This document shows, one piece after another, positions 8,476-17,658 of a DNA stretch of 64,000 nucleotides. The stretch is taken from contig NZ_CANMIW010000002.1 in the NCBI RefSeq assembly GCF_947498005.1, positions 124,001 to 188,000 on the forward strand, read 5' to 3'. How positions within the stretch are numbered: position 1 is the first letter of the stretch; each line of letters opens with the position of its first letter. Below the pieces are notes generated by a model. It worked only from the letters and a program-made list of their open reading frames with translations. It did no database searches and was not told the origin of the DNA. The position numbers were made by a program, and so were the translations under genes. The DNA comes from an uncultured Winogradskyella sp. GTDB lineage: Bacteria; Bacteroidota; Bacteroidia; Flavobacteriales; Flavobacteriaceae.

Positions 8476-10380
8476 ATGCCGCAATTAAAATCTACGCTTT
8501 TATTCCCTTTTTTAATTCTTTCATTTTTTAGTTTTTCTCAATCAGCCGACGTTTATAATGCGCTTTTAGTTCCTACGGAGTTAAAAGAAAAGGCTAATGC
8601 TGTTGTAAGATTTGAGAAGAAAACAGTTGAAATCTTAAGTTTAGATAGAATAAAAGTGACTACTAAACGTATTACAACTGTTTACAATAAATACGGGAAA
8701 AAACACATAAATGCAGTAGAATATTATGATAGCCATAGAGATGTACAGGCAATGGAAGCACGTGTTTATGATGCTTTAGGAGAAGAAATAAAAAAAATAA
8801 AAAAGAGAGATTTTGTAGATGTTAGTGCAGTAAGTGATTTTTCTATTTATGAAGATGATCGCGTAAAATATCTAGAGTATATTCCTCTAAACTATCCATA
8901 TACAGTAGAGTATACTTCGGAGGTGGTACATAAGAGTTCAGCCTTTTTTCCAGGTTGGTATCCTATAGATGGTTATTATGTAAGTGTTCAACATTCTGAT
9001 TATGAAATTATTAATTCAGCAGGTATAGATTTGAAATCCAAACAAATAAATTTTGGTGATTATAAAATAAAAGAAATTTCAGAAAATCATTTTGTTGCTG
9101 AAGATATCAACGGCATTAAGTACGAAGCCTACACGCCAGATTTTCAAAATATGATTCCCCATTATAAAGTGGCTCTTAAAAATTTTGAGATGGTTGGTGT
9201 TGAAGGGTCCAATGAAAATTGGAGTGATTTTGGTAAATGGATGTATGATAAACTATTAACTGGTACAGATTACATTCCTGAAGAAACCAAAGCACATGCA
9301 AAAAAAATAACGGAAGGTGTAGACGATAAAATAGAGCGTGCAAAAATTATCTACAAGTACATGCAAGATAAAACACGTTACATTAGTATACAAGTTGGTA
9401 TTGGTGGATGGAAACCAATGTTGGCAAATGATGTAGATAAGTTAGGTTATGCAGATTGTAAAGGTTTAACCAATTATACTAAAGCATTGTTAGAGGCTGT
9501 AGATGTTCCGTCTTATTACACGGTCGTTTATGGTGGGCGAAGCCTTAGAGATATTGATAGTAAATTTTCTTCAGTTGAAGGGAACCATGTTATTCTTTGT
9601 GTGCCTAATGAAGACGAAAACATTTTTTTAGAGTGCACCAGTCAAACTAATCCATTTGGCTTTACTGCAGGTTTTACAGATGATAGAGATGTTTTATTGG
9701 TTAAGCCAGAAGGTGGCGAAATTGTGCATACAAAAATATATAATGCAGATGATAGTGTGCAAAACACAACGGCTAACGTAATTATGGATGCTTCAGGCAG
9801 CTTCACTGCAGATGTAAATATTGTAACTACAGGTTTTCAGTATGACATTCATCAAGGTATAGAAAATAATACAGAACGTGATCAACATCTTCACTATAAA
9901 GATTATTGGGATAATATTAATAATTTAACTATTGATAATATTAATATTTCTAATGATAAGGATGCTATAGTTTATAAGGAAGCAGTAAAAATGTCTTCTA
10001 GTAATTATGCCTCAAAAAGTGGAACGCGACTTATTTTTCAGCCTAATTTGTTTAATAAAGTAACTGATATTCCACCTAGATATACTGAGCGAAAATTAGA
10101 GTTTAAAATTGATAGGGCTTTTAAGGATACAGATGAATTTATAATTCAATTACCAGAAGGGTTAAAGGTAGAAGCCATGACAGATGCTAAAGAGATAACA
10201 ACCAAATTTGGAAGTTATAGTTTTAAAATCGAAGTCTTAGAAGGAAACAAATTGAAATATACTAGACAATATATGTTGTTAAAAGGAAACTATCCTAAAG
10301 AAGAATACAAAGCCTTTAGAAGCTTTAGAAAACAAATTGTGAAATACGACAAAAGTAAAGTAGTGCTAGTGCAATCATAA
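8476..10380 (+). CDS. DUF3857 / transglutaminase-like secreted protein
   Basis: A 634-residue exported protein. A signal peptide at about 1-22 (ending FSQS) precedes an N-terminal DUF3857 domain (about 45-215), a transglutaminase-like core (about 270-395) and a C-terminal beta domain. The core keeps a Cys in GYADCKG (C328) and a His in GNHVIL (H371). The usual acidic third residue may be Glu386 in FLECTS. This suggests a papain-like fold acting as protease, amidase or crosslinker in the periplasm or at the surface, but no substrate is known. The neighbouring gene is a diverged paralogue. Confidence 0.8.
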   Translation: MPQLKSTLLFPFLILSFFSFSQSADVYNALLVPTELKEKANAVVRFEKKTVEILSLDRIKVTTKRITTVYNKYGKKHINAVEYYDSHRDVQAMEARVYDALGEEIKKIKKRDFVDVSAVSDFSIYEDDRVKYLEYIPLNYPYTVEYTSEVVHKSSAFFPGWYPIDGYYVSVQHSDYEIINSAGIDLKSKQINFGDYKIKEISENHFVAEDINGIKYEAYTPDFQNMIPHYKVALKNFEMVGVEGSNENWSDFGKWMYDKLLTGTDYIPEETKAHAKKITEGVDDKIERAKIIYKYMQDKTRYISIQVGIGGWKPMLANDVDKLGYADCKGLTNYTKALLEAVDVPSYYTVVYGGRSLRDIDSKFSSVEGNHVILCVPNEDENIFLECTSQTNPFGFTAGFTDDRDVLLVKPEGGEIVHTKIYNADDSVQNTTANVIMDASGSFTADVNIVTTGFQYDIHQGIENNTERDQHLHYKDYWDNINNLTIDNINISNDKDAIVYKEAVKMSSSNYASKSGTRLIFQPNLFNKVTDIPPRYTERKLEFKIDRAFKDTDEFIIQLPEGLKVEAMTDAKEITTKFGSYSFKIEVLEGNKLKYTRQYMLLKGNYPKEEYKAFRSFRKQIVKYDKSKVVLVQS

Positions 10381-10435
10381 ATATTCTTCAAAATACCCAA
10401 TTACTAAATTAATCCAAACTTTAAAATCATTTTTA

Positions 10436-12385
10436 ATGAAACAGCTATTAATTTTAACTGCAGTTATTTTAGGCTTTAGCCTCAACGCTCAAAATTTTGA
10501 TTTTGGCAAAATTTCAAAAGCAGAATTACAAGAAAAATTTCATCCTAAAGATTCGGCGGCATCTGCAGCAATCTTATATCGAAGTGAAAAAATAGATTTT
10601 TATTTTGTACAAGGGCAAGGTTTTATGCAGAGTCGTAAAGTACACGAACGCATTAAAATTTATAATAAGGACGGTTTTGACTTCGCAACGGAAAAAGTGT
10701 ACTTGTATAGTGGCACAAGTCAAAAAGAGAAGTTAACAGGTCTAAAGGGTGTGTCTTATAACCTTGTAAATGGAAAAATTGAAAAGGATAAATTAAAAAG
10801 TGATGGTCAATTTTCAGAAGAATATACCGAATATACAGATATAAACTCTTTCACTTTACCAAATGTTAAAGAAGGTACGGTTATAGAATATAAGTATACT
10901 ATTACATCACCTAGGTTTAGTATTGATGATGTTATATTTCAATATAATATTCCGGTAAATAGATTAGAGGTTAGAATAGCAACACCAGAATACTACATTT
11001 ATAACAAACAATTAAATTTTCAGGCGGCTTACTTGCCTAAGGTGGTAGAAACAAGTAAAAATACAACAGTCCCATTTAGTTATAAAATTGATATTTCTAC
11101 AATTAATGAATTTGATATTCCGGCATTACGAAAGGAGGCTTATTCTGGTAATATGAACAATTACCGAAGCAAAATGGCAATTGAACTTACAGCGTATTTA
11201 AATGCCGATAAAATAATAGAAAAAACACTTTCTACCTCATGGGAGAAGGTATCAGAAATTATATACGATAGTGAAAACTTTGGAGGTCAATTAGGTAAGT
11301 TTAATATTTATAAGGATGATCTTGAAGCTGTTTTAACAGGCGTGGATGATGATTTTGAAAAAGCCTTTTTAGTTGAAAAATTAGTGAAATCTAAAGTAAA
11401 GTGGAATGGACGCTATGGTAAATATGCCCAAAATGGAGTTAGAACAGCTTACAAAAATGGAGAAGGGAATGATGCTGATATTAATTTAATGATCGTTTCA
11501 ATGCTTCGCTCAAAAGGAGTGAATGCAAACCCGGTTGTCTTAAGTACTAGAAATAATGGTGTTCCGCTATTTCCATCTCGAGAAGGTTTTAATTATGTCA
11601 TCTGCAGTGTAATAAAAGGTGATCAACTTATGCTAATAGATGCAACAGAACAATATAGTACTAATAATATCTTACCACAACGTGTTTTAAATTGGCAAGG
11701 AAGATTAATTAAGGATAAAAATAATTCTCAATGGATTGACCTAAAACCGCGTAAAGTATCTGTAGAATCAACAATGTTGAATGCTACTATAGATGAAGAT
11801 TTCACTGTTACTGGTAAAGTGTCTAAACAATTAACAAATTATAATGCCTTCTATTATAGAAATAAGTATGCAACTATGACCACTGAAGATCACATAAAAT
11901 CTTTAGAAAATAATAAAGGCGCCATTGAAATAAGTGAATTAAATGTAGAGAACATAAAAAATGCAAGCCAACCCGTTAAATTAAAATACGTTTATGAAAT
12001 TTCAGATGGAATAGATGAAGTAGGCGATAAGGTTTATTTTTCTCCATTATTATTTTTAGCCATAAAAGAAAACCCTTTTAAATTAGAGGAACGTCAGTAT
12101 CCTATTGATTTTGTAATTCCACATGAAGATAAATATCTAGTTAATATAAAATTGCCAGATGGCTATGTTATTGAGTCATTGCCAAAATCTGAAGGACTAG
12201 CGTTTAAGGATGCTAACGTAAAATTTACTTACCTTTTAAAACAAAATGGAAATTATTTGCAATTAAAAGCAGAATTAAACATTATTAATCCCTTAATTTT
12301 GGCAGAAGACTATAAGGATTTTAAAGCCTTTTATAGTAAAATAGTGGAAAAACATGTTGAGCAAGTAGTACTAACTAAAGGATAG
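10436..12385 (+). CDS. DUF3857 / transglutaminase-like protein lacking the catalytic Cys
   Basis: A 649-residue paralogue of the upstream gene, with signal peptide MKQLLILTAVILGFSLNAQ, DUF3857 region, transglutaminase-like core and C-terminal beta domain. At the catalytic Cys position (the GDCKD region of the family) the sequence reads GNDADINL around residues 344-351, with no Cys. The His position is Tyr387 (FNYVIC). Asp402 remains in LIDAT. The fold is therefore probably kept while the hydrolytic or transferase activity is lost, so a binding or scaffold role is plausible. It lies 55 bases downstream of its paralogue and 2 bases before the MazG-like gene. Confidence 0.78.
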   Translation: MKQLLILTAVILGFSLNAQNFDFGKISKAELQEKFHPKDSAASAAILYRSEKIDFYFVQGQGFMQSRKVHERIKIYNKDGFDFATEKVYLYSGTSQKEKLTGLKGVSYNLVNGKIEKDKLKSDGQFSEEYTEYTDINSFTLPNVKEGTVIEYKYTITSPRFSIDDVIFQYNIPVNRLEVRIATPEYYIYNKQLNFQAAYLPKVVETSKNTTVPFSYKIDISTINEFDIPALRKEAYSGNMNNYRSKMAIELTAYLNADKIIEKTLSTSWEKVSEIIYDSENFGGQLGKFNIYKDDLEAVLTGVDDDFEKAFLVEKLVKSKVKWNGRYGKYAQNGVRTAYKNGEGNDADINLMIVSMLRSKGVNANPVVLSTRNNGVPLFPSREGFNYVICSVIKGDQLMLIDATEQYSTNNILPQRVLNWQGRLIKDKNNSQWIDLKPRKVSVESTMLNATIDEDFTVTGKVSKQLTNYNAFYYRNKYATMTTEDHIKSLENNKGAIEISELNVENIKNASQPVKLKYVYEISDGIDEVGDKVYFSPLLFLAIKENPFKLEERQYPIDFVIPHEDKYLVNIKLPDGYVIESLPKSEGLAFKDANVKFTYLLKQNGNYLQLKAELNIINPLILAEDYKDFKAFYSKIVEKHVEQVVLTKG

Positions 12386-12387
12386 AT

Positions 12388-12714
12388 ATGGATATTAAAA
12401 ATGCACAGAAAGAAGTAGATAACTGGATAAAGGATCATGGTGTACGCTATTTTAACGAACTTACCAATATGGCTCAGTTAACCGAAGAGGTTGGCGAAGT
12501 AGCACGTATTATCGCAAGACGCTATGGAGAACAAAGTGAAAAGGAAAGCGACAAAAACAAAGATTTAGGCGAAGAACTCTCTGATGTGATGTTTGTAGTA
12601 TTATGCTTGGCGAACCAAACAGGTATAGATCTACAAGATGCATTTGATAAAAAGATGGATAAAAAGACTAAGCGAGATCATGATCGTCACCATAACAATG
12701 AGAAACTAAAATAA
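12388..12714 (+). CDS. MazG-like nucleotide pyrophosphohydrolase
   Basis: A 108-residue all-alpha NTP pyrophosphatase of the MazG-like superfamily. The metal-binding pattern EEVGEVARI (E-x-x-E type, about residues 31-39) and GEELSDVMF (E-x-x-D, about 61-69) are both present. The likely role is hydrolysis of non-canonical or excess NTPs to NMP and PPi. It starts 3 bases after the upstream stop codon. Confidence 0.85.
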   Translation: MDIKNAQKEVDNWIKDHGVRYFNELTNMAQLTEEVGEVARIIARRYGEQSEKESDKNKDLGEELSDVMFVVLCLANQTGIDLQDAFDKKMDKKTKRDHDRHHNNEKLK

Positions 12715-12726
12715 ACCTAAAATGCC

Positions 12727-13044
12727 ATGCTCATCTATGCTGTAGTATTAATCATTGTAGTGGCTATAATTACTGGTTATGTTTATGTCCGAAAAAACAA
12801 ATTAAAGGATAAAACGAATCTAGAAAATCATTGGCAAAAATTTTTAAGAGCAGATTCATTAAATGACATTAATGGAATAGATTTTTATGGTAATAAATTA
12901 ATTTATAATAAATATCTTAGGATAGAACAATTAGATGTCATCTCTAAAGTAGCTAATTCTAAAGTGAACAACTATCCAAAGTTGAATAAATTAAAAGAAG
13001 CAGCATTTAATAAGCAATTATATTATAAGCGTCAATTAGCTTAA
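12727..13044 (+). CDS. Small single-pass membrane protein, unknown function
   Basis: A 105-residue protein with an N-terminal membrane segment (about 2-20, LIYAVVLIIVVAIITGYVYV) followed by a Lys/Asn-rich soluble tail. I do not recognise a family. It starts 12 bases after the MazG-like gene, with ATG at 12727, so co-transcription is likely. Confidence 0.6.
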   Translation: MLIYAVVLIIVVAIITGYVYVRKNKLKDKTNLENHWQKFLRADSLNDINGIDFYGNKLIYNKYLRIEQLDVISKVANSKVNNYPKLNKLKEAAFNKQLYYKRQLA

Positions 13045-13060
13045 ACAGTACTTTGTCTAT

Positions 13061-13199
13061 GTACAGAGAAGGTCGCAGAATACTAGGAGTAATTAATTTT
13101 TATAATTTACATTAGAGGTTCTTCATTTACTAATTGTAATTCTTTACACTTTTATTATCTTGGCGCTTTATTAGGGAAATCGATAGATTTTCTCTGTAC
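13061..13199. repeat. 10-bp inverted repeat upstream of aroA
   Basis: GTACAGAGAA at 13061-13070 and its exact reverse complement TTCTCTGTAC at 13190-13199 frame most of the intergenic region before aroA. No poly-T follows the second arm. It could be the base of an RNA structure in the aroA leader or a pair of binding sites; chance is also possible. Confidence 0.35.
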
Positions 13200-13223
13200 C
13201 ATTTTATAAGCAAACATCTTTTT

Positions 13224-14450
13224 ATGGACATTAGTATCCAATTATCAAAGTTAGAAAATCATAAAAGCGTTCAAATAACAGGATCAAAAAGCGAATCAAA
13301 TCGTTTATTGTTGTTACAAGCATTGTATCCACAAATTGAAATTAAAAATGTTTCAAATTCGGATGATTCTGTACTCATGCAAAAGGCTTTAGGATCAAAA
13401 GAAAGTTTAATTGATATTCATCATGCTGGCACAGCAATGCGATTTCTAACAGCTTATTTTTCTATTCAAAATGATAGAGAAGTTACAATTACTGGGTCTA
13501 AACGAATGAAAGAACGACCAATAGGTATTTTGGTTGATGCCTTAAAAACCTTAGGAGCAGATATTTCTTATTTAGAAAACGATGGTTATCCTCCTTTAAA
13601 AATTACAGGAAAAAAGTTAACGGTAAACAAAGTTACATTAGAGGCAAATGTAAGTAGTCAATATATTTCAGCACTGCTTCTAATAGCTTCAAAATTAGAC
13701 AATGGATTAGAATTAACATTGAAAGGAGAAATTACATCAGTTCCTTATATAAAAATGACTTTAGCGTTGTTGGCATCTATAGGTATTGATACAACTTTTA
13801 ATGGTAATGTCATAACTGTAAAAACAGCAACCCAAAAGATTGAAAAGCAAACATTAGTTGTAGAATCAGATTGGTCTTCGGCATCTTATTTCTATAGTTT
13901 AATTGCATTAAGTGATGTTGGTACTGAAATTTCAATTGCATCTTATAAAAAGGAAAGTTTACAAGGAGACTCGGTTTTAGCATCTATTTATAAGAGTTTT
14001 GGTGTTGTTACGACTTACAAAGAGCATAAAATAACATTAGAAAAAACGGATGTAATAGATCAAAAAGCATTAACCGAACTAGATTTAAGAAATGCGCCAG
14101 ATATTGCACAAACAATAGCAGCTACAGCATTTGGTTTAGGCTTAGAGTGCTATATGGTTGGTTTGCATACTTTAAAAATTAAAGAAACAGATCGTTTAGT
14201 AGCCTTAAAAACAGAAATAGAAAAATTAGGAGGCGAAGTAATTATCACAGATGCTTCTTTGCATTTAAAACCTTCAAATACTATCTTATCTAATATTATT
14301 ATATCAACGTATAACGACCATAGAATGGCAATGGCGTTTGCACCATTAGGTTTAAAAACAGATATTAATATCGAAAATGCAGATGTAGTTAGTAAGTCTT
14401 ATCCTCAATTTTGGGAAGATTTTAAAGCTATTGGTTTTCAATTAAAATAG
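13224..14450 (+). CDS. aroA: 3-phosphoshikimate 1-carboxyvinyltransferase (EPSP synthase)
   Basis: Sixth step of the shikimate pathway: shikimate 3-phosphate plus PEP to EPSP. The 408-residue product has the substrate-binding GSKSESNR near the N-terminus, HAGTAMRFLTA (the GTAMR loop), the DLRNAPD and KIKETDR segments and YNDHRMAMAFA near the C-terminus. It is slightly shorter than the typical enzyme of about 430 residues, but all these motifs are present. It stands apart from the aromatic operon 8 kb upstream, behind a 179-base intergenic region. Confidence 0.93.
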   Translation: MDISIQLSKLENHKSVQITGSKSESNRLLLLQALYPQIEIKNVSNSDDSVLMQKALGSKESLIDIHHAGTAMRFLTAYFSIQNDREVTITGSKRMKERPIGILVDALKTLGADISYLENDGYPPLKITGKKLTVNKVTLEANVSSQYISALLLIASKLDNGLELTLKGEITSVPYIKMTLALLASIGIDTTFNGNVITVKTATQKIEKQTLVVESDWSSASYFYSLIALSDVGTEISIASYKKESLQGDSVLASIYKSFGVVTTYKEHKITLEKTDVIDQKALTELDLRNAPDIAQTIAATAFGLGLECYMVGLHTLKIKETDRLVALKTEIEKLGGEVIITDASLHLKPSNTILSNIIISTYNDHRMAMAFAPLGLKTDINIENADVVSKSYPQFWEDFKAIGFQLK

Positions 14451-14543
14451 TTAATTAATAGTTTTAATTACAGGTTTATCCTTTATTCGTTTATATAAAT
14501 AAATTCAATTAGTCTTTATAATTTAAAATAAACAGTCATTTAC

Positions 14544-14575
14544 TTGACAAGGCCTATGTTGAGATTGTATATTTG
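14544..14575 (+). promoter_or_regulatory. Promoter of queA
   Basis: TTG at 14544-14546, a 21-base spacer and a perfect -7 box TATATTTG at 14568-14575. The predicted start near 14582 precedes the queA ATG at 14600. The in-frame TTG at 14573 lies inside the -7 box, so it cannot be the start codon if this promoter is used. Confidence 0.65.
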
Positions 14576-14599
14576 CAATTCGTAAAAAAAATAAAATAC

Positions 14600-15649
14600 A
14601 TGAAATTATCACACTTTAGTTTTGACCTTCCAGACGAATTACTTGCCGAGCATCCTGCAGAACACAGAGATGAGTCGCGATTAATGGTACTTAACAGAGA
14701 AAAACAAACTATAGAACACAAGCTTTTTAAAGATATTATAGATTATTTTGATGAAGGTGATGTGATGATTATGAATGACACTAAAGTTTTTCCTGCACGA
14801 CTTTATGGAAATAAAGAAAAAACAGGAGCACGTATAGAAGTGTTTTTATTACGTGAGTTAAATCAAGAACAACGCCTTTGGGATGTATTAGTAGATCCTG
14901 CTCGTAAAATTAGAATAGGAAATAAATTATATTTTGGTGACGATGAAACCTTAGTTGCTGAGGTAATTGATAATACAACGTCTAGAGGTAGAACGTTACG
15001 TTTTCTTTATGACGGTTCTTATATTGATTTTAGAGCAAAATTAACGCAGTTAGGTGAAACACCTTTACCAAAGTATATTAATAGAGAGGTTGAGCCAGAA
15101 GATGAAGAGCGATACCAAACTATCTATGCTAAAAACGAAGGTGCAGTAGCAGCACCAACAGCTGGTTTACACTTTTCTAAACATTTATTAAAGCGATTAG
15201 AAATTAAAGGTGTAGAAACTGCTGAGGTAACTTTACATGTTGGTTTAGGTACTTTTAACCCTGTTGAAGTAGAAGATTTATCTAAGCACAAAATGGATAG
15301 TGAAGAAATTATCATAACTAAACAAGCTGCAGATATTGTAAATAAAGGTATAGAGAATAAAAGACGTGTTTGTGCAGTTGGTACAACATCCATGCGTACA
15401 GTAGAGAGTTCAGTGTCTTCTAACGGAAGATTAAATGAATTTGAAGGATGGACAAATAAATTTATTTTCCCTCCTTATGATTTTAGTATAGCTAATTGCA
15501 TGATTACTAATTTTCATACGCCTAAGTCAACGTTATTAATGATGACTTCTGCTTTTGCTGGTCATGATTTTATGAAGAAAGCTTATGAAGAAGCCGTTAA
15601 AGAAAAATATAAATTCTATTCTTATGGTGATGCAATGTTAATCATCTAA
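14600..15649 (+). CDS. queA: S-adenosylmethionine:tRNA ribosyltransferase-isomerase
   Basis: Transfers and isomerises the ribosyl part of SAM onto preQ1 in tRNA, giving epoxyqueuosine. The 349-residue product has the family's N-terminal segment ([28 protein letters not shown] region), [23 protein letters not shown] and [17 protein letters not shown] near the end. I chose ATG 14600 on promoter position and family start. A terminator follows 18 bases after the stop codon, so it looks monocistronic. Confidence 0.94.
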   Translation: MKLSHFSFDLPDELLAEHPAEHRDESRLMVLNREKQTIEHKLFKDIIDYFDEGDVMIMNDTKVFPARLYGNKEKTGARIEVFLLRELNQEQRLWDVLVDPARKIRIGNKLYFGDDETLVAEVIDNTTSRGRTLRFLYDGSYIDFRAKLTQLGETPLPKYINREVEPEDEERYQTIYAKNEGAVAAPTAGLHFSKHLLKRLEIKGVETAEVTLHVGLGTFNPVEVEDLSKHKMDSEEIIITKQAADIVNKGIENKRRVCAVGTTSMRTVESSVSSNGRLNEFEGWTNKFIFPPYDFSIANCMITNFHTPKSTLLMMTSAFAGHDFMKKAYEEAVKEKYKFYSYGDAMLII

Positions 15650-15666
15650 GTAAAATTAATATTAAT

Positions 15667-15697
15667 AAAAAAAGCCTCTTAATTGAGGCTTTTTTTA
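15667..15697 (+). terminator. Intrinsic terminator after queA
   Basis: AAAGCCTC, loop TTAATT, GAGGCTTT, with an A-run before and a T-run after the stem. Confidence 0.9.
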
Positions 15698-15725
15698 TTT
15701 AAACCAGAAACCAAATTCATTTAAG

Positions 15726-15733
15726 TACTTTTG
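15726..15733 (+). promoter_or_regulatory. -7 promoter box of rlmN
   Basis: TACTTTTG matches TAnnTTTG exactly and ends 6 bases before the ATG at 15740. Transcription should start at or next to the start codon, giving a leaderless or nearly leaderless mRNA. No clear TTG -33 element is visible at the usual distance. Confidence 0.45.
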
Positions 15734-15739
15734 CATTTC

Positions 15740-16780
15740 ATGGACGTAAAAAAGAAAGACATACGAGCATTAACAAAAGAGCAACTCAGAGACTTTTTTG
15801 TAAACCAAGGTGATAAAGCATTTCGAGGGAACCAGGTATATGAATGGTTATGGCAAAAGTCTGCCTATAGCTTTGAGGATATGACTAATGTATCTTTAGA
15901 AACAAGGCAAATGTTAGAGGACAATTTTGTAATAAACCATATTAAGGTAGATCAAATGCAAAGAAGTTCAGATGGTACAATAAAAAATGCTGTTCGCTTG
16001 CACGATGATTTAATTGTAGAGTCTGTTCTAATACCTACGGCTACTAGAACAACAGCGTGCGTATCTTCTCAAGTCGGTTGTAGTTTAGACTGTAGATTTT
16101 GCGCAACCGCAAGGTTAAAGCGCATGCGTAATCTTAATCCTGATGAAATTTATGATCAAGTCGTGGCTATAGATAATGAAAGCAGATTATATCATAATAG
16201 GCCTTTGAGCAATATTGTTTTTATGGGAATGGGTGAACCTCTTATGAATTATAACAATGTCTTAAAAGCTATTGAAAAAATAACATCTCCAGAAGGTTTA
16301 GGTATGTCGCCAAAACGGATTGTAGTCTCAACATCTGGAGTGCCAAAAATGATTAAAAAAATGGCAGATGATAAGGTTAAATTTAAGTTGGCCGTTTCGC
16401 TACATTCTGCTATTGATGAAATTCGTACATCAATAATGCCCTTTAATGCTACATTTCCTTTAAACGACTTAAGAGAGGCGTTACAATATTGGTATGCAGC
16501 CACAAAAAATAGAATTACCTATGAGTATGTTGTTTGGGATGGTATAAACGACAAACGTAAGGATGCCCAAGCATTAGTAGATTTCTGTAAGTTTGCGCCA
16601 AGCAAGGTCAATCTTATTGAATATAACCCTATTGATGATGGCGAGTTTCAACAAGCCAACTCAAATGCCATTGATATGTATGTTAGTGTTCTCGAAGCTA
16701 ATAATATCACAGTAACCGTAAGAAGAAGTAGAGGTAAAGATATTGATGCAGCATGCGGACAACTTGCAAACAAAAGTTAA
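15740..16780 (+). CDS. rlmN: 23S rRNA (adenine-2503-C2)-methyltransferase
   Basis: Radical SAM enzyme that methylates A2503 of 23S rRNA and also A37 of some tRNAs. The 346-residue product has the iron-sulfur motif C-x3-C-x2-C at C114, C118 and C121 (VGCSLDCRFC). FMGMGEPLMN carries the GEP motif, and the methyl-carrier Cys is C339 in DAACGQLA. I chose ATG 15740 over the TTG at 15731, which lies in the -7 box. It converges with the outer-membrane protein gene across a bidirectional terminator. Confidence 0.94.
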   Translation: MDVKKKDIRALTKEQLRDFFVNQGDKAFRGNQVYEWLWQKSAYSFEDMTNVSLETRQMLEDNFVINHIKVDQMQRSSDGTIKNAVRLHDDLIVESVLIPTATRTTACVSSQVGCSLDCRFCATARLKRMRNLNPDEIYDQVVAIDNESRLYHNRPLSNIVFMGMGEPLMNYNNVLKAIEKITSPEGLGMSPKRIVVSTSGVPKMIKKMADDKVKFKLAVSLHSAIDEIRTSIMPFNATFPLNDLREALQYWYAATKNRITYEYVVWDGINDKRKDAQALVDFCKFAPSKVNLIEYNPIDDGEFQQANSNAIDMYVSVLEANNITVTVRRSRGKDIDAACGQLANKS

Positions 16781-16821
16781 ACCATAACATCTTCAGTAAA
16801 GCTGCTTTTAATGATAAGCAT

Positions 16822-16856
16822 AAAAAAAGGGTAACAATAAATGTTACCCTTTTTTT
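16822..16856. terminator. Bidirectional intrinsic terminator
   Basis: GGGTAACA, loop ATAAA, TGTTACCC, with seven A residues before and seven T residues after the stem. It can end transcription of rlmN on the plus strand and of the outer-membrane protein gene on the minus strand. Confidence 0.92.
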
Positions 16857-16873
16857 CTATACTAAGTTTATAC

Positions 16874-17449
16874 TTATAATTTGAATATCGCTTGTAAGTG
16901 ATATTGATAATGATTGTTATCAAATCCACTGTCTTTGTGGTTAAAAGCGAACTTACCTATGGTTTGAGCTCTCAATCCAAAAGTCCTATTTTTGTTTAAC
17001 CAAAATAAAACACCTCCACCAAGGTTTGCAGAAATATTTGTTTCATCAATGTGAAAAAATCCTATACCTGCATTAGCGTAAAAATCTATCCAATCTGCAT
17101 CTCTAAAGATGTGGCGACCAAAATAATATTTTAAATGTGTATCTAATGAAACGTAGTTATAGTCTTTAGGTAAAGGACCAAAAGGGACTACATCAATTTT
17201 ACTGCTTTCAGCAAAACCATTGAAAGTAATTGATTGTTCAATAGCAAAATCTTCTGACCAATTGAATTCAACTGCTGCTGAAATTGGGAACTCAAACGTC
17301 CAATCACCTGGTTGATAAATAGGGTTTCGAGATCCTAAACTATTGATTGCATTTACACCAATACTTAAATACCAATCATTATCGCTTCTTTGAGCGAAAG
17401 ATGATAAACTAAAAGATGCAATTAATACAATTAAAAATATTTTTTTCAT
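16874..17449 (-). CDS. Outer-membrane beta-barrel protein
   Basis: A 191-residue exported protein with signal peptide MKKIFLIVLIASFSLSSFAQ. Alternating amphipathic strands rich in aromatic residues follow, ending in a strand with terminal hydrophobics (QYHLQAIFKL), typical of small 8-stranded OmpX/Opa-like barrels. Specific function is unknown. It has its own strong promoter (17467-17497) and a shared terminator, so it is probably monocistronic. Confidence 0.75.
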   Translation of the reverse strand: MKKIFLIVLIASFSLSSFAQRSDNDWYLSIGVNAINSLGSRNPIYQPGDWTFEFPISAAVEFNWSEDFAIEQSITFNGFAESSKIDVVPFGPLPKDYNYVSLDTHLKYYFGRHIFRDADWIDFYANAGIGFFHIDETNISANLGGGVLFWLNKNRTFGLRAQTIGKFAFNHKDSGFDNNHYQYHLQAIFKL

Positions 17450-17466
17450 GCTAAAATAATTTTGAC

Positions 17467-17497
17467 CAAAGGTAAACTTTATGGATTATAAAACAAA
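17467..17497 (-). promoter_or_regulatory. Promoter of the outer-membrane barrel gene
   Basis: On the minus strand: TTTG (17497-17494), a 19-base spacer and TACCTTTG (17474-17467). This is a perfect match to the Bacteroidota consensus, 17 bases before the ATG at 17449. Confidence 0.75.
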
Positions 17498-17658
17498 TAT
17501 TGAAGTAAATTATTACAATAAATGTAGAAATAAGTTAAAAATAGTTCAAATTTGAAATAAAAAGTAGAGAAATATTAAGGAAAATCTTAAAATTTTCATT
17601 TTGAAAACTCGTTATTAGAGTTTTATGGTTAAAATGGTTTGCTAATTACGTGTGATTT

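Noticed and set aside
13059..13115. An 18-codon frame upstream of aroA, considered as a second attenuator leader peptide
   Set aside because: It has only one Phe and two Tyr, spread out, and no terminator hairpin with a T-run follows.
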